From positions 1-12,125 of the forward strand of contig CAKOJI010000030.1 in NCBI GenBank assembly GCA_934089255.1: DNA of 12,125 bases. Direction: 5' to 3'. Source of the stretch: an uncultured Bacilli bacterium. GTDB taxonomy: Bacteria; Bacillota_I; Bacilli_A; RF39; UBA660. Below are positions 1-6,459 of the stretch, piece by piece. A program made the translations under genes and the position numbers. Position 1 is the first letter of the stretch, and each line of letters starts with the position of its first letter. The notes under the pieces are model-generated. The model ran no database searches, had not been told where the DNA came from, and saw nothing but the letters and a program-made list of their open reading frames with translations.

Positions 1-660
1 ATAAAAACAATAAAAAACTTGATAAAAAGTAATTACCTATGGATAATATTTTTTATATGTATTGTATTTTTTTTAGCGTTTGCAGAAGATGTATTCACAC
101 ATGAAATAATGAATGGCGACATAATAGGATACAATTTAGTTAGCAAATACTTAATCAAAACAAACATTACTCCAATAGTAAAATACATAACTTGGTTTGG
201 TAGTGCAACTTGTCTAATACTAATTAGTTTACTTTCATTTATATTAAAAAATAAAAAAATAAGTATATGTATATTATCTAACTTAGTAATAATAACTATA
301 CTAAATCAATTACTTAAATTCATATTTGAAAGATCCAGACCAACAGAATATAGAATAATTACTGAAACTGGTTATAGTTTTCCATCAGGACATTCTATGG
401 TAAGTATGGCATTTTACGGTTTTATAATTTATTTAATATACAAAAACATAAATAACAAATATAAAAAATGGATATTTATATCAATATTATCGCTATTAAT
501 AATAAGTGTTGGTATTAGTAGAATTTATTTGGGAGTACATTACACAAGTGACGTTTTAGCAGGTTTCTTAATCTCAATATCATATCTAATAATATATATA
601 AAATATACAAAAAGAATTATAGATAAGGATAATAGTTATGAAAGACAAAAAATTAATTAA
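1..660 (+). CDS. PAP2-superfamily phosphatase (5' end beyond window)
   Basis: Integral-membrane acid phosphatase of the PAP2 family, which dephosphorylates lipid phosphates such as undecaprenyl pyrophosphate, phosphatidate or phosphatidylglycerophosphate. All three signature blocks are visible (numbering from the TTG at 19): K100-x6-R107-P108, the PSGH block at 122-125, and S167-R168...H174...D178 in SRIYLGVHYTSD. Several hydrophobic segments surround them, giving a six-span topology typical of the family. The frame is open to base 1 and the TTG at 19 has no ribosome site, so the true start probably lies upstream of the window. The 3' end overlaps dgkA by 23 bases, suggesting translational coupling and a shared lipid-recycling role: phosphatidate or undecaprenyl-phosphate produced by the kinase is the kind of substrate this family handles. 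The exact substrate cannot be told from sequence. Confidence 0.9.
   Translation: MKTIKNLIKSNYLWIIFFICIVFFLAFAEDVFTHEIMNGDIIGYNLVSKYLIKTNITPIVKYITWFGSATCLILISLLSFILKNKKISICILSNLVIITILNQLLKFIFERSRPTEYRIITETGYSFPSGHSMVSMAFYGFIIYLIYKNINNKYKKWIFISILSLLIISVGISRIYLGVHYTSDVLAGFLISISYLIIYIKYTKRIIDKDNSYERQKIN
625..630 (+). promoter_or_regulatory. Ribosome binding site of dgkA
   Basis: AAGGAT, seven bases before ATG 638, lying inside the PAP2 coding sequence. It supports 638 as the authentic dgkA start and shows that the interrupted gene keeps its initiation signals. Confidence 0.6.
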
Positions 661-1003
661 TAGTTTTAAATATGCATTCACTGGAATATTTAGTGCATTA
701 AAAACAGAAAGAAATTTAAAAATACATATATCAATTGCAACACTAGTAATTATATTTGGAATAATACTTAAGATAAGTAAAATAGAATGGTTAATATGAC
801 TTATATGTATAATGACAGTTATCTCATCAGAATTAATAAATACAGCCATAGAAACAACGGTAGATATTGCAATGCCAAATGAAAATGAATTAGCAAAAAT
901 GGCAAAAGATATAGGAGCTGCTAGCGTACTTGTACTAGCAATAACATCAGCAATAATAGGTTTAATAATATTTGTTCCAAAAATAATAATATTATTTAAA
1001 TAA
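638..1003 (+). pseudogene. dgkA: Diacylglycerol/undecaprenol kinase interrupted by in-frame TGA
   Basis: Small trimeric membrane kinase of the DgkA family; Gram-positive members phosphorylate undecaprenol or diacylglycerol. Read straight through, the frame from ATG 638 to TAA 1003 gives 122 codons, the normal family length, with ERNLKIH near residue 24 and the active-site segment ELINTAIETTVD after residue 60. Codon 54 is TGA (797-799), in the membrane segment after IEWLI. Everything on both sides is family-like and in one frame, so this is a single-base nonsense change, not a fusion. TGA is a true stop in this genome (three neighbouring genes end on it, RF2 is present). As written, translation yields a 53-residue N-terminal piece; the next in-frame ATG (812) has no ribosome site, although reinitiation 12 bases past the stop is conceivable. 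Alternatives are a recent pseudogene, an assembly error, or readthrough. Family assignment is firm; functional state is open. Confidence 0.85.
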
Positions 1004-1103
1004 AAGGAGTAATCATGAAAAAAATACTAGAAAAAAACGAATTGCTATTTTAACTATTAGAACAAAAAACACAATATTAAAAGTATTAGAATTAAGTGAG
1101 TAG
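1004..1103 (+). other. Tiny ORF with strong RBS, apparently frameshifted in an A7 run
   Basis: AAGGAG (1004-1009) sits five bases before ATG 1015, one of the best ribosome sites in the window. In frame zero it gives only 12 residues (MKKILEKNELLF, stop 1051-1053). If one base is shifted in the A7 run at 1018-1024, the frame stays open to TAG 1101-1103 and encodes a basic peptide of about 29 residues that starts MKKNTRKKRIAIL and ends KVLELSE. That stop falls just before the MGMT ribosome site, so the spacing looks like a normal operon member. I do not recognise the peptide. It may be a frameshifted small gene, a leader peptide for MGMT, or a chance frame. Confidence 0.3.
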
Positions 1104-1112
1104 AGGTAAGAT

Positions 1113-1646
1113 ATGAAATACATTACAACATATAACTCTCCATTAGGACTTATTAACATAACAAGTGATGGAGAATACTTAACTGGATTATATTTTGACA
1201 AATCAAGTGATTCAAATAAGTTCAAAGAAAACTACGCTACTAAAGAATTAAAAATATTTGATGAAACTAAAAATTGGTTAGATATATATTTTAGTGGAAA
1301 AACACCTACAATTACACCAAAATATAAAATAGAAAACTTAACTCCATTTAGAAAACAAGTAATAGATATCTTAAACACTATCCCTTATGGTAAAACAATA
1401 ACATATAAAGATATTGCAAAAATTGTCGCAAAAGAAAAAGGAATAGAAAAAATGTCTAGTCAAGCAGTTGGAAACGCAGTAGGTTGGAATCCAATATGTA
1501 TTATAATTCCATGTCATAGAGTAATTGGTACAAATGAAAGTATAACTGGATATGGTGGAGGAATAAAAAATAAAATAGGATTATTAGAAATAGAAAAAAA
1601 TGATATAAGTTCAATTATCATTCCAAAAAAAGGAAACAAACTATGA
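1113..1646 (+). CDS. ogt: Methylated-DNA--protein-cysteine S-methyltransferase
   Basis: Suicide DNA repair protein that moves the methyl group from O6-methylguanine to its own cysteine. The acceptor is Cys134 in IIPCHRVIG, followed by the expected TGYGGG and LLEIE elements; residues 78-100 (PFRKQVIDILNTIPYGKTITY) match the start of the DNA-binding domain. At 177 residues it has the N-terminal ribonuclease-H-like domain plus the methyltransferase domain but no Ada regulatory domain, so it resembles Ogt/YqhQ-type MGMT and not Ada. QAVGNAVG replaces the RAVG form at the helix-turn-helix, a variant common in Gram-positive relatives. Start ATG 1113 has GAGGTAAG just upstream. It overlaps tag by four bases (ATGA), forming an alkylation-repair pair. 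Confidence 0.93.
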   Translation: MKYITTYNSPLGLINITSDGEYLTGLYFDKSSDSNKFKENYATKELKIFDETKNWLDIYFSGKTPTITPKYKIENLTPFRKQVIDILNTIPYGKTITYKDIAKIVAKEKGIEKMSSQAVGNAVGWNPICIIIPCHRVIGTNESITGYGGGIKNKIGLLEIEKNDISSIIIPKKGNKL

Positions 1647-2185
1647 AAAGATGTAAATGGTGCAATTTAAATAATAAAAAATATATAGAGTATCATGATA
1701 ATGAATGGTGTAAACTAAATACTAATGAAAAATATTTATTCGAAATGTTAATTTTAGAATCATTTCAAGCAGGATTGTCATGGGAATGCGTATTAAATAA
1801 AAGAAAATATTTTAAAGAGGCTTATGATAACTTCTATATTGATAAAATAATAAATTATGATGATAAAAAAATTAATGAACTTATCAAAAACAAAAATATA
1901 ATAAGAAATAAATTAAAAATAAAAGCAAGTATTAACAATGCAAAAATCTTTAAAGAAATAGAAAACGAATATACTTCGTTTTATAAATACTTAACAACAT
2001 TTACAAAAAATAAAATATACTATGAAATAGACAAAACTAGCTCAGAATTATCAGACAACATATCAAAAGATTTAATAAAAAGAGGAATGAAATTCGTAGG
2101 AACTAAAATAATATATTCATACTTACAAGCAATAGGAATAATATATTCACATGATAAAGAATGTTTTATGTATAAAAATAAATGA
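1643..2185 (+). CDS. tag: DNA-3-methyladenine glycosylase I
   Basis: Base-excision enzyme that removes 3-methyladenine from DNA. The N-terminus carries the family RCxWC signature (C4, C7), then YHDNEW with His18, and LESFQAGLSW at 38-47 holding the Glu39 and Trp47 that correspond to the substrate-pocket Glu and Trp of E. coli Tag. The HxxxC at H170/C174 near the C-terminus completes a Cys4-His18-His170-Cys174 zinc snap. Length 180 is normal. Where most members read EWG, this one has EWCKLN. The ATG overlaps the MGMT stop (ATGA), so the two alkylation-repair proteins are almost certainly translated together. It ends on TGA directly at a terminator hairpin. Confidence 0.95.
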   Translation: MKRCKWCNLNNKKYIEYHDNEWCKLNTNEKYLFEMLILESFQAGLSWECVLNKRKYFKEAYDNFYIDKIINYDDKKINELIKNKNIIRNKLKIKASINNAKIFKEIENEYTSFYKYLTTFTKNKIYYEIDKTSSELSDNISKDLIKRGMKFVGTKIIYSYLQAIGIIYSHDKECFMYKNK

Positions 2186-2209
2186 ATTACAGAAATGTAA
2201 TTTTTTTTT
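2185..2209 (+). terminator. Rho-independent terminator after tag
   Basis: Perfect 7-bp stem AATTACA / TGTAATT with a GAAA tetraloop (2192-2195), followed by a T run to 2209. It begins at the last base of the tag stop codon and closes the PAP2-dgkA-MGMT-tag unit. Confidence 0.88.
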
Positions 2210-2211
2210 AA

Positions 2212-2520
2212 AATAAAATTATTGACAACCACGAAATATCTATGAAAGAAACAATACGTGTTTTATTGTTAATGAATGAACTAGATTATTTTAAATATAG
2301 AAAATGTATAATATTTGAAAGATTTAGAACAGATACAACATGTTGTGAATATGATACAAAATTTTGCTTAAAAGATAGTGTAATATCAAAACTAAATATT
2401 CCTATAGTCTACGATGCCGATATATCACATAAAGGTCCTTGTCTAAATATAATAAACGGAAGTATTACCAAGATAAAAGTAAAAGATGGAAAATCAACTA
2501 TATTATTTGAATTAAAATAA
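2212..2520 (+). pseudogene. C-terminal remnant of an S66 (LD-carboxypeptidase / MccF-like) peptidase
   Basis: The last roughly 100 residues resemble the C-terminal domain of S66 serine carboxypeptidases, which trim peptidoglycan tetrapeptides or inactivate microcin C. Visible marks are RKCIIFERF (the usual KGIIFGRF strand), then NIPIVYDADISHKGP, where the His in DADISH corresponds to the catalytic His of the Ser-Glu-His triad, and the closing IINGSITKI...DGKSTI strands. A full member is about 300 residues; the N-terminal nucleophile domain is absent. The ATG at 2242 has no ribosome site, and the homologous frame runs upstream of it to 2212, right against the tag terminator T run, so the 5' part was lost there by deletion. 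Standalone function is unlikely. The domain call is from pattern memory and moderately sure. Confidence 0.6.
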
Positions 2521-2554
2521 AAAAGTGTCTAAGAAAAAATTAAAATAATATAGT

Positions 2555-2620
2555 AAGTTTAATAATTTAAAGATAAATAATAAATAATCTTACAACTTTA
2601 AATATAAACTTGCTTTTTTT
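2555..2620 (+). terminator. Possible long nested hairpin with T run
   Basis: AAGTTTA (2555-2561) pairs with TAAACTT (2605-2611); inside it TTTAAAGAT can pair with ATCTT...TTTAAA around an A/T loop, and a T7 run follows (2614-2620). It could terminate transcription leaving the S66 remnant. Pure A/T composition makes chance pairing a real possibility. Its 3' arm overlaps the -35 element of the next promoter. Confidence 0.35.
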
Positions 2621-2638
2621 AAAACCAAAAAGTATAAT
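2610..2638 (+). promoter_or_regulatory. Sigma-A type promoter of the abrB-ABC cassette
   Basis: TTGCTT (2610-2615), 17-base spacer, perfect TATAAT (2633-2638), 33 bases ahead of the AbrB start. Because AbrB-type regulators often repress their own operon, this is also the likely operator region, but no clear operator repeat is visible. Confidence 0.65.
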
Positions 2639-2671
2639 AAGTATGAAATGTATAACAAAGGAGAAATAAAT

Positions 2672-2872
2672 ATGAAAAAAGACAAATACATAGGAATATC
2701 TAAAGTTGGAGAAAAAGGCCAAATAGTCATACCAAAAGAAGCAAGAGATATGTTTAACATAAATCCTGGTGATTCAATAATAGTTTTATGCGATAAGAAA
2801 AAAGGTATAGCATTAGTTAAATCTGATGTCATAGAAGATATATCAACTAATATTTTCAAAAAAGGAGAATAA
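2672..2872 (+). CDS. AbrB/SpoVT-family transcriptional regulator
   Basis: A 66-residue protein consisting almost wholly of a SpoVT-AbrB swapped-hairpin DNA-binding domain: VGEKGQIVIPKEARDMF followed by NPGDSIIVL and KGIALV, the classic signature. ATG 2672 is chosen because AAAGGAG (2657-2663) lies eight bases upstream; an in-frame ATG at 2648 would place this site inside the gene. The downstream ABC ATPase begins two bases after the stop with its own AAAGGAG, so the three genes form one operon. Such stand-alone AbrB genes ahead of ABC-2 exporters usually act as local repressors. A toxin-antitoxin role is unlikely because no toxin gene is next to it. Confidence 0.88.
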   Translation: MKKDKYIGISKVGEKGQIVIPKEARDMFNINPGDSIIVLCDKKKGIALVKSDVIEDISTNIFKKGE

Positions 2873-2874
2873 AT

Positions 2875-3600
2875 ATGTATTGTATAGAAACTAAAAATTT
2901 AACTAAAAAATATAAAAATTTAATTGCAGTAAACAACCTAAATTTAAAAATAAAAAAGAATGAATTATTTTCTTTACTAGGAACTAACGGTGCTGGAAAA
3001 ACAACAACACTAAAAATGTTATCGACTTTAATTCCTAAAACTAGTGGAGAAATATTAATAAATAATTTAAATTTATCTCAATCAAAAGATAAAATAAAAA
3101 ACATCATAAATATTTCACCACAAGATACAGCAATAGCAAAAAATTTAACTGTAAAAGAAAACCTATACTTTTTTGCAGGAGTATACGAAATAAAAAATAA
3201 AGAAAACAAAATAGATGAATTAATAGAAATATTTAAATTAGAAAGTGTTTTAAATCAAAAAACAAAAACATTATCTGGTGGATGGCAAAGAAAATTATCA
3301 ATAGCACTATCACTTATAAATGATCCTGAAATATTATTTTTAGACGAACCTACACTAGGTTTAGATGTAATAGCAAGAAAAGAATTGTGGAAAATAATTG
3401 AAAGCCTTAAAAACAAAACAACAATTATTTTAACTACACATTATATGGAAGAAGCAGAAAAACTATCAGATAGAGTTGGAATAATGTCAAAAGGAAACTT
3501 AATTTTAACTGGTACACCAAAAGAAATAATAAAAAAATCTGATTGTACAAATTTTGAAGATGCATTCGTAAAAATCGTAACCGGAGGTGAATTACAGTGA
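2875..3600 (+). CDS. ABC transporter ATP-binding protein (ABC-2 exporter type)
   Basis: Cytoplasmic ATPase that powers the membrane partner encoded directly downstream. In order: Walker A GTNGAGKT (36-43), Q-loop Gln83 in SPQD, signature LSGGW (133-137), Walker B ILFLDE (153-158), D-loop LGLD and switch His189 in TTHYMEEAE. The signature reads LSGGWQRK instead of the usual LSGGQ/M form, a variant familiar in drug and bacteriocin exporter ATPases. At 241 residues it lacks the extra C-terminal domain of BcrA-like members. Ribosome site AAAGGAG (2861-2867) lies within the end of the AbrB gene. It ends on TGA that overlaps the GTG start of the permease. The cargo is unknown; drugs, peptides or lipids are possible. 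Confidence 0.95.
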   Translation: MYCIETKNLTKKYKNLIAVNNLNLKIKKNELFSLLGTNGAGKTTTLKMLSTLIPKTSGEILINNLNLSQSKDKIKNIINISPQDTAIAKNLTVKENLYFFAGVYEIKNKENKIDELIEIFKLESVLNQKTKTLSGGWQRKLSIALSLINDPEILFLDEPTLGLDVIARKELWKIIESLKNKTTIILTTHYMEEAEKLSDRVGIMSKGNLILTGTPKEIIKKSDCTNFEDAFVKIVTGGELQ

Positions 3601-4328
3601 GAACTCTAAACTTTGCAAAAAGAAATACTAAAGAAATAATTAGAGACCCATTAAGTACCATATTTGCCATAATTCTACCATTATTTTTACTATTTATTTT
3701 TCAACAATTCAAAATACCAAGTGATAATTATAAAATAGAAAATTTTACACCAGGTGTAATAATATTTAGTAATGCTTTCTTAACACTATTTACTGCAATG
3801 TTAGTTTCAAGTGATAGAAACACATCTCTATTAATACGTTTAAAAGTAAGCCCTATGACATCTACTAATTACATATTAGGATATATATTATCACTTATAC
3901 CAGTAATAGTAATACAAAATATACTACTATTTACACTAGCAATAATACTAGGATTAAATATAAGCATAAACTTACTACTAGTTATACCAGTATCCATTAT
4001 CATATCAATACTATTTATAGTTATTGGAATAATAATAGGTTCTATATTTACCGAAAAAGCTTCATCAGGAATATCTAGTATAATATTACAATTAGTAATA
4101 TTCACAAGTACAATGTATTTTCCAAAAGAACTATTAGGAAATTTTTTCACAAAATTATGTAATATACTACCATTTGAAAGTGCATTGCAAATAATAAAAA
4201 ATATTATGAATAATAATATAAATGCAATATCAACAAAAAACATAATAATATTTTCATTATACCTTATAATAACTACAATAATTTCTATAATTATATTTAA
4301 TAAAAAAATGCTTAATAACCAAAATTAA
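3597..4328 (+). CDS. ABC-2 type transporter permease
   Basis: Membrane partner of the preceding ATPase. The 243 residues start with a short amphipathic stretch (RNTKEIIRDPLSTIFAIILP, the typical ABC-2 entry) followed by about six hydrophobic spans; the segment with EKASSGISSIILQLVIF and the MYFPKELLG loop fits ABC2_membrane proteins. It uses a GTG start at 3597 that overlaps the ATPase stop by four bases, with GGAGGTG at 3583-3589 as ribosome site, so subunits are translationally coupled. No substrate-specific feature is visible. The gene is closed by a strong hairpin terminator. Confidence 0.9.
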   Translation: MRTLNFAKRNTKEIIRDPLSTIFAIILPLFLLFIFQQFKIPSDNYKIENFTPGVIIFSNAFLTLFTAMLVSSDRNTSLLIRLKVSPMTSTNYILGYILSLIPVIVIQNILLFTLAIILGLNISINLLLVIPVSIIISILFIVIGIIIGSIFTEKASSGISSIILQLVIFTSTMYFPKELLGNFFTKLCNILPFESALQIIKNIMNNNINAISTKNIIIFSLYLIITTIISIIIFNKKMLNNQN

Positions 4329-4340
4329 ATACATATAAAC

Positions 4341-4374
4341 AAGTCATATTAACCACAAAATATGACTTTATTTA
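4341..4374 (+). terminator. Rho-independent terminator after ABC permease
   Basis: Perfect 10-bp inverted repeat AAGTCATATT (4341-4350) / AATATGACTT (4359-4368) with an 8-base loop, followed by TATTTAAT. The T run is imperfect, but the stem is the longest in the window. Confidence 0.8.
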
Positions 4375-4406
4375 ATAAAAAAACTATTTAAAAAATTACA
4401 CTTTTT

Positions 4407-4415
4407 TGTTATACT
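4407..4415 (+). promoter_or_regulatory. Extended -10 promoter of prfB
   Basis: TGTTATACT gives a TGn extended -10 with TATACT at 4410-4415, 19 bases before the prfB ATG. The -35 region (TTTAAA around 4387) is poor, consistent with dependence on the extended -10. Confidence 0.5.
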
Positions 4416-4434
4416 CATTCTAGGTGATTATAAA

Positions 4435-5530
4435 ATGGATAAAAAAGAATTATTAACCAATTTAACTAAATACGAAGAAAAAATAAATATACTTGGGAGG
4501 TCACTTTGACTTACAAAGTAAAAATAATAAAATAAAAGAATTAGAAAATATTTTACAAGATGAAACAATATGGAATAATATTGATTATGCAAATAAAGTA
4601 AATAGTGAACTTGCAAACTTAAAAAAAACAGTATCAACATTTGATAATTTAACTAAAAAAATTAAAGATTCAATTTCACTATTAGATATTTTAAACGATA
4701 ATGATACTGAAGAACTAAAAGAATTAGAAACAGAATTAAACACTATAAAAGAAGAAGTGAATAATTTAGAAATAGAAACACTTTTAGACGGTCCATACGA
4801 TAATGCCAGCTGTTACTTAGAAATACATCCAGGAGCAGGAGGAACTGAAGCTTGTGATTGGGCAGATATGCTACTTAGAATGTATACAATGTTTTGTGAT
4901 AAAAACAATTATAAATATGAAATAATTGATAAATTAAAAGGTGACACAGCCGGAATAAAAAGCGTTACTTTAAAAATTACAGGAGATCACGCATATGGAT
5001 ATTTTAAAAGCGAAATAGGTGTTCATAGACTAGTAAGAATAAGCCCATTTAACGCAGCAGGAAAAAGACAAACATCCTTTGCTTCCGTTTCTGTAATACC
5101 AGAAATAAATAAAGATATCGAAATAGAAATAAATCCAAATGATATAAGAGTAGATGTATATAGAAGTAGCGGATGTGGTGGACAAGGAGTTAACACAACA
5201 GATTCAGCAGTACGCATTACACACATTCCAACAAACATAGTTGTAACTTGTCAAAATGAACGAAGTCAAATACAAAATAAAGAAACAGCAATGAATTTAT
5301 TAAAAAGTAAATTATTTCAAATAGAATTAAAAAATAAACAAAAAGAAATAAATGATTTAAAAGGTGACACACTAAATATAGATTTCGGTAGTCAAATAAG
5401 AAATTATACTTTAGAACCATATAGTTTAGTAAAAGATGTTAGAACTAATTATGAAAATACTAATACAAGTAAAGTATTAGATGGTGACATATTAGAATTT
5501 ATGAAAGAATATTTAAGAATAAAGAGGTAA
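4435..5530 (+). CDS. prfB: Peptide chain release factor 2, with +1 programmed frameshift
   Basis: RF2 recognises UAA and UGA and triggers peptide release on the ribosome. The gene is in two frames: ATG 4435 to TGA 4507-4509 (24 codons), then +1 into GAC 4508 and on to 5530, giving about 364 residues, the usual RF2 length. In the joined product the codon-recognition tripeptide SPF is at 203-205 (HRLVRISPF) and the catalytic GGQ at 248-250 (SGCGGQG), close to E. coli positions. Gly follows GGQ where His is common. AGGTGAT (4422-4428) precedes ATG 4435; the in-frame TTG at 4493 in the second frame is not a credible start, since it sits inside the slip signal. RF2 autoregulates: low RF2 slows termination at the TGA and favours the shift. 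YitT follows three bases later. Confidence 0.96.
4493..4510 (+). promoter_or_regulatory. prfB programmed +1 frameshift signal
   Basis: TTGGGAGGTCACTTTGAC holds an internal Shine-Dalgarno-like GGGAGG, a three-base spacer, the slippery CTT and the TGA followed by C: the same geometry as the classical prfB site. It is direct evidence that UGA is a regulated stop codon here. Confidence 0.95.
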
Positions 5531-5533
5531 AAT

Positions 5534-6382
5534 ATGAATAATTTAAAAAAATACACAAAAATAATAATAGGATGTATATTAATTAGTTTGGGATTAAATC
5601 TATTTTTAATTCCATCTAAACTAGTTGCAAGTGAAACAATAGGGTTAATATCTCTCTTATCATACAACTATGGATTTATTCCAGCTGCAATGTTACTAAT
5701 TATAAATGTATGGACACTATGGTTAATATATATGATATATGACAAAGACAAATTAAGAAAATATTTATTACCAACAATACTTTTACCATTAACAATATAC
5801 TTAACATCATTTATTAATTTAAATTTAACTTATAACATAGAAGAATTGTTAATAGCTATATCAGGAGCTTTCATAATGGGATATGGATATAGTTTTATGT
5901 ATAAAGAAGGATATAAAACTGGTGCAATATACATTTTAGAAGATATGTATAACGATTTTTCTAAAAAAAACACAAGATTAATATCAAGAAGCTTTGATGT
6001 AATATTAATCTTAATAACACTAAAATTATATAGTATAGAACAAGCTTTATACTCAAGCATTGTAATTGTTATAATAAGATATATGACTACTAAAGCAAGA
6101 ATAGGAATAAGTGATTCTAAAGCATTTTATATAATAACAACAAAAGAAAAAGAAATAAAAGATTATATAATGAAAGAATTACATCACGACTTAACAGCAT
6201 TTGATGCAGAAGGTGGTTTCTCTAAAAAAAAGACAAAAGTAATAATGTCAATAATATCTACTAAAGATTATTTTAAAGTAAAAGAAGGAATAGAATTAAT
6301 AGATCCAAACGCCTTTATATCAATAACTGACAATTACGAAGTATTAAATAAAAATGTAAAAATAAATAAAGTAGAAGATTAA
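5534..6382 (+). CDS. YitT-family membrane protein with DUF2179 domain
   Basis: A 282-residue membrane protein. Residues 1-195 contain about five hydrophobic spans with the YitT features NLFLIPSKLVASE near 22-34, the glycine-rich GAFIMGYGYSFMYKEGYKTG block around 115-134, and RYMTTKARIG at the end of the membrane part. Residues 200-275 form a soluble C-terminal DUF2179 domain (FYIITTKEKEI...HDLTAFDAEGGFSKKKTKVI...IDPNAFISI). The family function is unknown; transport has been suggested. A YitT-family gene next to prfB is a recurring Gram-positive arrangement. It starts three bases after the prfB stop with AGAGGTAA as ribosome site, so the two genes are co-transcribed up to the terminator just behind it. 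Confidence 0.9.
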   Translation: MNNLKKYTKIIIGCILISLGLNLFLIPSKLVASETIGLISLLSYNYGFIPAAMLLIINVWTLWLIYMIYDKDKLRKYLLPTILLPLTIYLTSFINLNLTYNIEELLIAISGAFIMGYGYSFMYKEGYKTGAIYILEDMYNDFSKKNTRLISRSFDVILILITLKLYSIEQALYSSIVIVIIRYMTTKARIGISDSKAFYIITTKEKEIKDYIMKELHHDLTAFDAEGGFSKKKTKVIMSIISTKDYFKVKEGIELIDPNAFISITDNYEVLNKNVKINKVED

Positions 6383-6400
6383 GCACACTGTGCTTTTTTT
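6381..6400 (+). terminator. Rho-independent terminator after yitT-family gene
   Basis: AAGCAC / GTGCTT 6-bp stem with a three-base ACT loop, followed by a T run to 6400. It starts within the stop codon of the YitT-family gene. Confidence 0.88.
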
Positions 6401-6459
6401 GTATAAAAATAAAATATTTGTAGAACAATATAATGATATCAAAATGAAAGATGAAACAT

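Noticed and set aside
19..21. TTG as the true start of the PAP2 gene
   Set aside because: No ribosome site before it and the frame is open to base 1, so the start is probably outside the window.
797..799. TGA as tryptophan (code 4) or selenocysteine in dgkA
   Set aside because: RF2 with UGA-dependent frameshift, TGA stops on three neighbouring genes and TGG-coded tryptophans argue against recoding; DgkA is not a known selenoprotein and I see no SECIS-like hairpin directly after the codon.
3869..4243. Reverse-strand open frame of 124 codons
   Set aside because: Lies entirely antisense to the ABC permease, with no RBS or recognisable domain; similar antisense frames at 1013-1225 and 11743-12120 were rejected for the same reason.
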